Origin: Sweltsa coloradensis
Lineage: Eukaryota; Arthropoda; Insecta; Plecoptera; Chloroperlidae
Reading direction: 5' to 3'
NCBI GenBank assembly: GCA_024449915.1
Contig: JAMZAV010000801.1
Location: forward strand, 212,566 to 276,565
DNA: 64,000 nt
Shown: positions 11,288 through 23,200 of the stretch, piece after piece
How positions within the stretch are numbered: the stretch's first letter is position 1
Layout of the letters: the number at the start of each line of letters is the position of its first letter
Program-made: the position numbers and the translations under genes
Notes under the pieces: generated by a model
The model's database searches: none
Told to the model about the DNA's origin: nothing
What the model saw: only the letters and a program-made list of their open reading frames with translations

Positions 11288-14200
11288 GTAAGTAGTGCCA
11301 AGCCGAGCCCTAGGGCCTAGGCCTAATTTGTGGGCCTAGGGGGCTATAGGTAGGCCTGCTTCTCTTAACTAGGAAAATTAGTGTAGGCCTATAATAAGAG
11401 TGTGCTTGTTGTAGACCCCTGACTATGGCTAGGCCTAGGTCTAGGCCTTAGCCATTAGCCTAGGCCCTAGGCCTAGTTCCACTAAAGACTCACCGACCAG
11501 ATTTAGGCCTAGCCCTAGCAGCTTTAAAATGGCCATGTCTATACGTCCGCCACTGGCGGACGGCCAAGGAGCGCATAACTTACGGATTTCGGGTGCGCTC
11601 TTATCGATTATATCCTAGAACTAGCGCGGCGTAGTACTACAACTAGGCGGAAAGTTCGACTAACCTAACGAAAGTACACAGAGAACTTAATTATGTCCAC
11701 AAGCTCGGCGGGCGTAACCTACAGCCTGTGGTTGCTTGGCCGTCCGACCCGGCGAACGTATAGACACTTCGCTTTAAAATAGTAGTGTGGCCTAGGGTCG
11801 AGTCTTAAGAACTTGTGTTACAAATGTTCCGGGGACCAAGGCCACTAGAAGAGACTGAGGGTCAATGCACAATTGTAACAGGAACATTAACAATCAATAG
11901 GCCTAGGCCTAACGGTAAGTTAACATTGGGCAAAGTTGCCGTTTTCGTTACAGGGCCCGGAAAGCTCTAATTGTACATTAGGCCTACATCGTATCATTAG
12001 TTTATTGAGATCAAACTTCCTATTAATGTTTCCATTAGGATATTGTTACCAGTTGGGCAATTTGTGCTTCGAGCTTGAGTTACGTCTACACGAGCGACGT
12101 AACCTTCACTCTGTCTGTATAGTTTATCGAGTAAAATTCTTCACCCTTGTATCTTTCTACAAATTTCCAGTAGGCCTATCTTCATTCGAAACACCTCTTT
12201 AACACAAGGTCAAGGTCGGGAACACAACTCATTTTCCCTGTTAACAGAACAAACCTTGACAATTCATTTACAATCAACGCCATTAGAACCTGGTACGCCC
12301 TGCCAATTAACATAAGGGACGCACACATCAATAGGACTAGGTATAAAATATTTTTAAGAACGTGAATTATATTAATTCAATAAAAGCCACGGACCGACCA
12401 AAACATAAACATGAATTTTGCTGTAAAATATCACGACCTAGGCCTACTTTATTTATTTTATTATTTATTATTAGGCCTAACTCTATGTTTTAATTGGTAG
12501 GACTACTTGTTCATTAACGGGACCCCCAGAAAAATGTAAAAATTCAGTGAAAACTGAAAACATATCATTAGACAATCACAACTACTACATCTACTCCATC
12601 TGAGTTTCGGGAGGCCAGGAAAACAAAATTATTTCGAACGAAGCCTCGAAAACATCCTTTCCGGCTACATACTTGCGCCAGGAGTGACACGGCCTACGCC
12701 AACATGGCGGACAGTACCAACCTTTTCCACTAAAATACTCCACCTACAAAACCTTTAACGTCTCTATTTTAAATATAAAGGACTTTCAACCGAAAAGTAC
12801 CACAGCAACGACTGCTCTTATGTAGGCCTACGCGTTCCAATGGACTGTACTCGCCAGGAGTCACGTTGAACGTGTGAGTCAAGTTCACTGTCTTGAGTCA
12901 TAGGTATTCAACTCCTCGAAAGTTGTAATTATTCATTGTGAACCGAAATAAGTAAAAAAACGACGATGGGGGGACCAATTAACAAAAAATTGAAGGGGAT
13001 TCCGTTAATGAACAAGTACCATTTAATATTAATTTAATAAAAATTTAAAACGGTAGGCAACACAACAAACAATTAGCATGCAAAATAATGCGCTTAGTTT
13101 CAAGAACTTTTTTTCATGTACAAATTCAAGGAATTTTGCCAATGTTCTTAAACGTAAACTGTACCCTACGGTCCTACCTAGCACTATCTGTGTAGTGTAG
13201 GTGTGTTAGGTCTAGCCTTTTCCTAACTCCTAGTCCTAGGGTAGTCTGTCTTTTATTTCCTACACAGCTGCAAAATCTCTCAAGTGTAAAACATAAACAT
13301 TTAAAATTATAAAAGAACAATTTTCCCCAAAATAGTTTTTTTAAATAGAAAATTTCTAGGGAAATAGGGCCTACCAACTATTTCAATTAGCCCTACTTAG
13401 TTAGGCCTAGGTGATTTGATTTTTTTTCAATTTCAAAGTGGCTTGTTAAGAGTCCCTTCAATTTTGAATTAATGAGCGTTTACTAAATTGTCAATTTATG
13501 TTCCCTTCTTTCAGACTGTAATCAACATGGCATACTGCTGTCTCATCTTACTAGGAAAGAGCATTCAACAATTGGTGTTTGGGGAGTTAAGAGTCTCAGA
13601 GCAACAGCACATCAAGGACAAGTTTTGGAACTTTGTCTTTTACAAGTTCATCTTTGTGTTTGGTGTTATTAATGTGCAGTACGTGGATGAAGTGGTCCTG
13701 TGGTGCTCATGGTTCTCTGTGCTTGGCTTTCTACACCTGCTTGCGCAGCTCTGCAAAGACCGCTTTGAATATGTAAGTGTAGAATATTAGGAGAAGGAAC
13801 ACCAAAGGTTGAGTGCACGTAAACACAGTATCTCTGTCACCATGGTTTATTTTACACTGAAGCCAGTTCGGGCGCCAACCCTACATGTTGTACGTAACGG
13901 ATGCCACCTACCGGTAAGAAGATACACTACACTCCTCCCCTTACATCTATTGTAGGTGGCGTTAGTAACATGCTAAACCGAAAAAACACATTGACTCAAT
14001 CAGACGTTTAAATTAATTTTTATGTACAATCTAAATTTGGAAAGAAAATATCATTTATAAAAAAGTAGAAAGTTTTGTCAACAACATAGAACTATAACTA
14101 ACTTACAAATCTAGCACTTGTCTAGGCTTTACTACACGTTTTGGATATCTGCCTCCGCTTTTTAACTTTCTACTTATGTTTACATTTTCGCTTGGACACT

Positions 14201-17200
14201 CCTTTGTAACAGGTGAAACCACAATCCTCCTTTGTACTGGGGCCTAACTCATTTGTAACAAATGGAACACAATCCTCATTTGTACTGGGACCTTGAGTGA
14301 TTATCTGATCTACGTGTCTTATCCACTCCAGGCCCTCACTTGTACCGATACGATACGTTAAAGAACCAAAACTTCCTTAACTACTCCCTTTACCCATGTA
14401 CCATTTCTCCTATAATCTTTTACCATCACCGTGTCTCCCAACACAAACACAGCCAGTCTACCTCGTTTGTTTTCACCCTGTTTTCCTGCATACCCTCGAC
14501 CCTTTTTCGCAGATTTGGTTTCACCAACGTCAACCTGAACGAAGGCTACGGCCCAACATTAACTGGCATGGGGGTTCTCCGTTGTTGAATGGGGGGTTAT
14601 TCTGTAACCTAAAAGAAACCTTGGCAAAGCCTGATCTAAACCTATTCCTGAATGCACAATGGCCTTGACTTTACCTTTAAAAGTTTTAACCATATTTTCC
14701 GCAGCTCCATTTGAAGCCGGATGGTATGGAGGAGCGAAACTGTGTTTTATGCCATTATGCTTACAAAACAATCCAAACTCCTCAGAAGAAAACTGCGTTC
14801 CATTGTCTGAAACAATGTGCAGGGGTAAACCATGCGTGGCAAAACAATGTCGCAAATGGTTCAAAACTGCTTCCGAGGTAGTGCTTTTTAACTCAAAAAC
14901 TTCAGGCCATTTTGAATAACTATCAATCACAATCAAGAACATTTTCCCATGAACGGCCCCGCCAAATCTACATGCAGCCTTTCCCACGGCCCTTTTGGCC
15001 AATCCCAGGGATGTAAAGTTGATTTAACAGGCATTTGTCTGCTTTGTAAACATGACTCGCACGCTTTTGTCACGTTTTCTATTTCTAAATCTAGTTTGGG
15101 CCACCAAATGTAAGATCTGGCCAGAGACTTCATTTTTGCCGTGCCAAAATGGCTCATGTGAAGTTCACTCAACATTTTGTTTCTCAAAGCCTTGGGAACA
15201 ACTACTCTACACCCCCACATCAGAACAACCCTGCTCAATATTCAATTGCTCTTTCCTGATAAAATAGGGTCTTAAATCTTCGTTATCTACATTCTTAGGC
15301 CAACCGGAACGACAGAATTCTAGAACCTTACTTATCTCAGGATCATATTCCGACTTAGATTTTATATCTTTGGCCAATACTGGCAAGAATTCATACTCCC
15401 CAATATCCAAATAAGAGAACTCTTCTGCAACCTCAGTACATGGCAGGGGAGACGTGACAAACCATCCACATTGCAGTGGTCCTTACCTGGCACATACTGA
15501 ATTTCATAGTCAAACCCTTGAAGAATGACTGCCCAACGCTGCAACCGGTTTGCTGCCAACTGAGGAATGCCCTTCTTTTCTCCAAAGATATATATGACGG
15601 TTTATGATCAGTTGCCAACAAAAACTTCCTTGCATACAGATATTGCATAAACTTGCGTACTCCAAAAATAATCGACAATGCCTCCGATCCAATTGGCTAT
15701 AATTTCGTTCAGCACTGCTAAGAGACCTTGATGCAAAAGCAATTGGCTTTTCATCACCATTTGGATAAACATGCGATATGGCTGCACCCAAACCATACGG
15801 AGATGCATCGCAAGCTAGTTTAATGGGCAATTCAGGGTCATAATGCACTAACACTGGTGAAGAAATAAGCATCCTTTTAACTGCATTGAACGATTTTTTG
15901 CACTCTGACGACCACAACCAGGATTTATTCTTTCGCAAAAGTTCATGCAATGGAGCAAGTGTAATAGACAGACTAGGCAAAAACTTAGCATAGTAATCAA
16001 CCAGACCTAGAAATGATCGTAGCTGGAAACATTTTCTGGCCTAGGTGGCATGTTCCACTGCTTCTACCTTATCCTTGGTGTATGCAAAACCTGACTCATC
16101 TACTCGATGACCTAAAAAATCTAACGATGGTACGTTAAACAAACACTTTTCCTTGTTTACCTTAAACCCCAAACTATGCAACCTATCTAATACACCTTTT
16201 AAGTTTTGAGAGTGCTCTTCTTCATCTTCACCCGTCACCCACAAGTCATCTTGGAACAAATCACTCCCTTCAATCCTTGCAAGGCCTGGTCCATTGTGCG
16301 CTGAAACACGACGGCGCAGGGGGACCCGAAAGGGAGCCTGGAATAGGCAAAGAGCCTCTATGATGTTACTAGTTGTTAATCTGAGAGCAATCATTTAATT
16401 CTAACTGTTGGAAAGCCTGTGATAAGTCAATTTTAGAAAAATCTTTTACCCCCACCCAACTTTGCAAACAGGTCTTGTACCCTAGGTAAAGGATAGCTCT
16501 CACTCTCTAAACATGGGTTTAGGGTAACCTTGTAATCCCCACATATACGTACTGTGCCGTCATACTTTGCAACAGGAAACTATGGGCGTGGCCCACTTGC
16601 TGAACTCCACAGGGTAAATGATCCCCAGCTTTAACAGCTATTAATTCATTATCAACCTTACTTTTTAAAGCAAAGGCCAAAGGCCTAGGGGCACAGAACA
16701 CACTCTTTGATCCTTCCTTGAGTTTTAACTCAACCTTATGCTTATTAAAAGTGCCCAACCCTCCATCAAACATACCTCACACTGTCCCATAGATCCACAA
16801 CATTGCATGAAGTAGGTCTAGGCCCCCCTTCGGTTTGGCGAAAGGTAAAGGTAAGTTTAGGCACCGGTACCAATCACGGCCCAACAATGGTGGGCCCCCA
16901 TTTGGAACTACAAAAAGGTTTAATTCCTTTGTCATGCCTTGGTACTGTACCACTACCCGTACAGTACCCAAAGGTATTATGATACCGTTTACATAAGATT
17001 TGAGCCTTATATGTGTAGGCACAAGGGCAGAGTACCAAATATAGCCTTATAGCTTTGTTCCGATATGGCAGAAATAGTGACCAGTGTCAATTTCCATTTC
17101 CATCTTCTCTCCTGCACAACCACATTTAAATACCACGGTTTATCCAAATTTTCCGCCCGTTGCTAAAGATTGGCAGGTATTCTGCATTTTGGTCTTCCAC

Positions 17201-20200
17201 TTCGACGTTTTTGCCAGTACATAGTTGCTACGTACAGCCCTACCAGCCCCTACAATTCCATATTTGGGCACATCGCCTTTAAATGTCCCACGCGATTGCA
17301 GTTGTTGCAGCGGGCACCACGAAGCCTACACATATTTGCCAGTTGATTTGGCCGACCACAAACAATAACAAACAGTGCCAGACGTGACATTCTGTTTTGA
17401 CACCTCACTACCAGCAGCTGCTGCTGTAGGAGTTGACGAGCTCGGTGGGCGTGCCTTCGGATTCTCGCACCACCGCCGTGTTGTTGTCGAATTCGATGAA
17501 CGTCCGCCTCGTGATTGTCAACCGGACTTTGCCCGGCCGCCATGTGTGCAGTAGCAATTTCTGCTGCATTTCCAGCCGCCTGTTCGTGGGCCACGGCGAT
17601 TTTAACTGCTTTGTCAAATGACAAATCATTTGACTCTCGATACAAAGCTTTCACGGTTTCACTGTTTTTGAGGCCCGTTACCAACTGATCCCTTAAGGCG
17701 CTGTCAAGAAATGTTCCGAATTCACACGAACGTGTTAGTTTTCGCAAACGCACCATGAAATCCTGAACAGACTCTCCCTCCTTTTGTTGGCTTCTATGAA
17801 AAGCATGACGCTCGGCAATGACCGACGGCTCTGGTGAAAAATGCGTTTCAATAGAAGAACCAACTCGTCGTACGTACGTTCAGCTACCTTGACGGGCTCA
17901 CACAGGTTTTTTAAGAGTTCCATAAATCGTCTTGCCCATGGACGAGATTAGCATCGCCCTCTTCTCCCTATCGGTATTCACCTTGTTCACAATCAGATGT
18001 TGCTGAAGCCGCTCTTCATAAGACTCCCAGTCTTCCTCCTCCGGAATAAAAGCTTCCATCTGCTTCGCCATCCTTGTCGCCACTGTCGAATATTAGGAGA
18101 AGGAACACCAAAGGTTGAGTGCACGTAAAACACAGTATCTCTGTCACCATGGTTATTTTACACTGAAGCCAGTTCGGGCGCCAACCCTACATGTTGTACG
18201 TAACGGATGCCACCTACCGGTAAGAAGATACACTACAGTAAGTAACCTCTGTGCTGTGAGTTGAAAATTTGTGTGTGGCTCGTTGGTCTTGTGGTTAGCG
18301 TATCTGCTTCCAATGCAGAAGGTCCAGGGTTCGATTCCCGCCAAAGTCAGAAGTTTTTTAACTTCTGATTTGGACTTAAGTCCATCAGTTCTTGTCTTAG
18401 GAGTTTGTAAATGGTGACTTTGGAGCCGTCCTAGCAACGAAGCACATAACTAGGAAAACGCTCAGTTGGACGCGTTGTTGAGCGAGCACCGGTACATGCA
18501 ACATGACCCGAGTACGACATTTCCATAAGGCCCACCACACAGTGTAGGCCTAACTGGATATTGACATTGTACACTATACTATTCCAAAATCTTTGCAATG
18601 TACTAATTGACGTCATGCCTTCTAAAGTGTATCTTTGTATCTTCACTGCCTCCTTCATTTTTTAACATCATTTTTCGAATTATGATTACCAATAAGTCTT
18701 TAAGGTCTTGACCGATTTAGCTGAAAATTTGGAAAATAGGAGAGAATGTTGTACTTATTGACCCTGCAAAATTTCATAACGATCGGTACATTTTTATTTT
18801 TTTATTTTATTTTTTATAACCAATGATCGGATTTTGTTCAAAAACTATACAGCAACCCGCCTAGGTGGTATGTACATGTGTGCAAAATTTCAGGTCAATC
18901 AGAGAAACGGTGCGACCTGTATCGAAGCAGTAACAGAAAAAAAAAAACAGACATTCGAGCCATAAGAGTCAAGTGGAGACGCTCGCTACGCTCGCTCAAT
19001 AAATTCAGAGTTGTTCTGAATCGGCCTTGTTGATCCTGCGTTGATCCGCGAGTGTTCACACTGTCCATACCACTGATTATATTTCCTATTAAAAATATCG
19101 ATCTTTGGTTGGTTATCACTCACTCGTTGATTGCGTTGGGGTCTACAGGGTTGACTTGGTCGCTTTTATTTACTGTCCTCCACTGAAAATCAGTTATAAT
19201 ATAACTGAGTGGGTAGACTCTAAATACTATTTATTGATTTAAGGCATGTATTTATGGAGAGATTGTTTTGACCAGATTTTATTTTAAAATAATATTGTGA
19301 TTTAGGCCTAACAAGATTTGGCAGGATTCTGGAAGTCGATAGCAATTTTGGGGAAATTGACAAATAAATTTACTTGCGTTGTCACGAGATATTATAAACA
19401 TTTAAGATGGAGGAAATGATTGATGTGGAGGTTATGGTGTTTGGGGATGATTTTGTGACATGGTATAAATATGGGAAAACCTGTGGGATAGGCACATCGA
19501 AGTAGCATTATGAAAACAAGCGTGGTGAAGAGCGAGGTTGTTAGGTACTTGCCTAAGCCAGGAGGAGGGGACGTAGGGAATTATCAAACAGAGATCAAGA
19601 TTGGAGAAGAAACCCTGAAAGTGGTGGCAAGCTTAGATATATTAGAAAGTGGAGTCAAAAGTGGAGAAAGTGGAGTGGATGTCAAGTGGGAAGATTAAAA
19701 AGGAGATACCGGTTATTAAACACCAGAGTACAAAAGATCCTGGTAACTTCTACCAGTGTGTGAAAGGTCTGGTTAGGATAGGGAAATACTGTAATCAATT
19801 TCAATTTTTTAGCAGTTCATTCTTATTACACGTACCATACCTAATAATGGCTCACGGTCAAAAGAGCCCGGCAACAAGCGCGCCGCCCAATAGAGCGCGA
19901 CAATAAGGGCGCCAACCATAAGAGCGACAGACCAACAAGGTCGACAGGAATAAAGCGACTGGCCAATAACGACAAAATGAGAGACAATCATAGGGAAAGA
20001 CCAAAAAAGCGAATGGCCAATAAGAGCGACAGGCCAATAAGAGTGACAGGTCAACAATAGCGACTGGTCAATAAGAGCGACAGACCAATAAGAGCGCCAG
20101 GCCAATCGCCAAAATGACCAAAATGAAAACATAGATTGGCCATGAAAGGCGAAGACTCAATTTCACTGACCAACCCATAAAAATATAGCAGGATGCTATA

Positions 20201-23200
20201 GGTTTTTTTTTTTTTGTATTTGTCGTTACGACTTATGAACAATGAGGACCTTGGAACTAATTAAGTACATGCTCACAATAAGCGACCTAGTCACTCTTGG
20301 CTGATCGAATATATTGGCCGGGCCTCGCCTAATTGCAATTGCACTATTGCGACTTTTGATTGAGCCTGTCGCAGTACTTCAATTCACGCCCTCATCGCCC
20401 CCTCATAAATTGAGCTAGGTCTTATTTCTGTGCTTCTTATTGTGTTTCGTTTTTGTCTTGTCACATCTTATGAAAATTGCTCCTTTTGAAATCTCTGATT
20501 TAGACTTGCTCCTAATTGACCTGTCGCTCTTTCGGTCTGTCGCTCTTTTTGGCTGTCGCTCTTATTGGTCTGTCGCTCTTATTGGCCTTTCACTCTTATG
20601 GGCGTCGCTCTTATTACCCTTTCACTCTTATGGCGTTCGCCTTTTTGCGGCTCTTCTGTTTCGACCTTATTGTGGCGTCTTTTGGTTCACTTTTTGCGCC
20701 TTTTTGGTTCACCTTATTGTGTCGCTCTTCTTGGTTTGTCCCTTTCGCTCTTATGGGCGTCGACCTTATTACCGCGCTCTTCTTGGTTTCGACCTTATTG
20801 TGGCGCTCTTATGGGCGGTTACCCCTAATAATATCACTCATATGTAGAGAGCAGATCTACAAGTATTGAACAATTGTCATTTGTTAAAATGTACAGGATA
20901 GTCTATCAAAACAATACAATATTATATTGTCATTAGGGCTACACAGTGAGCCGCAGTACAGTAAAAAAATTAAAGGAATATAAAAAGATCAGAACAACAC
21001 AGAACATGTTTGGCATTAAAAAAATATTTTGCCTGTCATTAACATTTCTAAGCAATGCTCACATGAGCAGCTCTTGCTAAGCAATGTAGATAGGTCTACT
21101 CATCTATAAAATTAAAAGCTATGTGTTTTTTTTAAATACTAGAGGTTGGTCCTAGTTTTAAATAAGTTAAGGCTGATGTCCAGTCTTTAAAGTCTTTCCG
21201 GCAAGTAATTGAATAATTCCACCCCCACACTAGCTGGATCCCGACTTATCATTTTTAGCCTAGAGTTGTTTTGTGTGTGTACTGTAACTATAGGCCTAAC
21301 TTTTAAGGTTGGTATTGTGACTATGTGTCACTATTCTTTTTAAATAAGTGATTATTCACATATACAAACTCAAGCACCTCAAAAATTTAAATACAAGGGA
21401 TTGTTAAAATACCCAGATTGAAAAAGAGCCCACGGCAAGAGGTTCTATTTTTCACCTTTGCTAGAATACGCACCGCTTTTTTCTGATATAAAAAGATCCT
21501 TAGAGCGCCCGATGAGGCACCTTAAAGCAGAATACCGTAGTAGATTAAATATTGTACGTTTGCATAAAAGGCAATTTAACAGGTGTCGTGTCGCTTACTT
21601 GGCGTCTAAGCATTTTCAGAGCAAAGCACGCTGAGCTTAGTCTCTTGCTGAGAATTAGCACATGTTCATCCCATCTATGTAGTTTATGTCCCCCATTCAC
21701 TGTTAAGTAGTCCTACATGTCATATTGAGGGTTTCAAAAGCTGCCACAGCACTTTGTGCTACGTACTCGTCGATTTATTACTGCAATTTTAATAGGACTA
21801 GCCTCCTCTAATTATTATATTAAGTATTACTATTAAGTTATTAACCATTCTACATTTCACGTTTCAGCTGTCGTTTTCGCCAACCACACCTGGTTGGAGT
21901 CATGTGCGCTTGCTCAGCCTGCTGGCGGTCATCTTCGTTCTCTCTGGCTTCATGTTCCTCATATGTTTAGGAGTTGCCATTGTAGGCAGTCTTAATACGT
22001 TCACATTTATGATCGCTGAGGTAAGTATAATTTTCCTAGTTAGCCCTACCTAGTAGGTACCTACCAAAGTTTTTTATCAATCTCATCAGTTAATCTTTAT
22101 AATACAGTAATAACCTACTTGTTGTTGTTATTTTAGTGCATGCAGCTCAGTGTACAAACGCTCCACGTGATTGTGTGCTACGCACTCCACCTCTACGACC
22201 TGCGCCAAGGCCTGTGGGAGAAGCGCGGTCCCGCGGCCTACTACACGGAACTGTTGTTCGAGCTAACTGCTCTTTTCATAGACCTGGTGCATCACATACA
22301 CATGCTACTGTGGAGCAACATCTTCTTGTCCATGGCATCACTGGTCATCTGCATGCAGCTTCGATTTCTCATTCATGAAATCCAACGACGGATAAAAAAG
22401 CACCGCAATTACCTATGGGTGCTTAATCACATGGAGCAGAAGTAAGTGTAACCAATTAGTTGTATTCTTCTTTGGGATCTCAAAACTTATACATGTACAC
22501 AGTAGGGTAGGGTAGGCCTGGTTATAACTAAATTTGTTGGAAAGCAAAAATGAGGGAATTGAGGTTTGTGTAACGGTAACTTGAAAATTGCTTCAGTCAT
22601 CATCAGTGCTCAGATGAATGCTATCTTTCCTTATCTATGACCTCTTCACTTATTCAAGAAAGAATGGCATCCACAAGATAGAGATAAACACTATGTACTG
22701 GTATGATTTTAGTTACCCAATGGCATCCACAAGATAGATATAAACACTATGTACCGGTATGATTTTAGTTACCCAATGGCATCCACAGAAGAACTGAGTG
22801 AGAATTCTGACAATTGTGCGATCTGCTGGGAAAAAATGGAAACGGCACGCAAGTTGCCATGCACACATTTATTTCACAAGTAAGTTTATTTGAATTGTAA
22901 GTTATTTTGAGAACTGATTATTAGAAAGCCCTACATATGAATTACTACAGTCAAAAGTCATTACAATGAACACAATTTCTACCAAATTATCATCAGGCTA
23001 CCTATACCAAAAAATGTTGACCTGGGTCCGCCAAAATTTTTATGTTTGTAATGTAAAAAAATAGTCATGTTAATGAATAGTCGTTTTAATGTTCCCATAG
23101 CTATAATCGAACACTGTTACAACGCAATCTTCTCCTAAATTGTGTATTTGATGGAATTTCTATCCTCTTGGGCGGTTTTTCCGCTTGCGATCTATTACAC

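Larger units (their letters stand above)
13773..18242 (-). mobile_element. complete Ty3/gypsy LTR retrotransposon (Mag/SURL-like)
   Basis: The element (13778-18237, 4,460 bp) has two 154 bp LTRs starting TG and ending CA and a 5 bp target duplication GTAAG (13773-13777 and 18238-18242). On the minus strand the order is LTR, gag, protease, RT, RNase H, integrase, polypurine tract, LTR. The LTRs differ by one substitution and two single-base indels, suggesting a fairly recent insertion, yet the coding part has several frame breaks and is probably inactive. It lies antisense in AMFR intron 2. The clade assignment rests on the RT variant FQDD and the integrase style, and is tentative. Confidence 0.93.

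Noticed and set aside
19380..19906. Glu/Val/Lys-rich frames that look coding
   Set aside because: Short overlapping frames with no domain and no splice context. They could be retroelement debris, but nothing supports a gene.
20440..20869. Leu/Ser/Tyr-rich frames resembling membrane proteins
   Set aside because: They are translations of the degenerate 17 bp repeats in the right foldback arm.
22713..22736. Alternative exon 5 start at the upstream duplicated acceptor
   Set aside because: It meets an in-frame TAG after eight codons. Kept as a finding, not used in the gene model.
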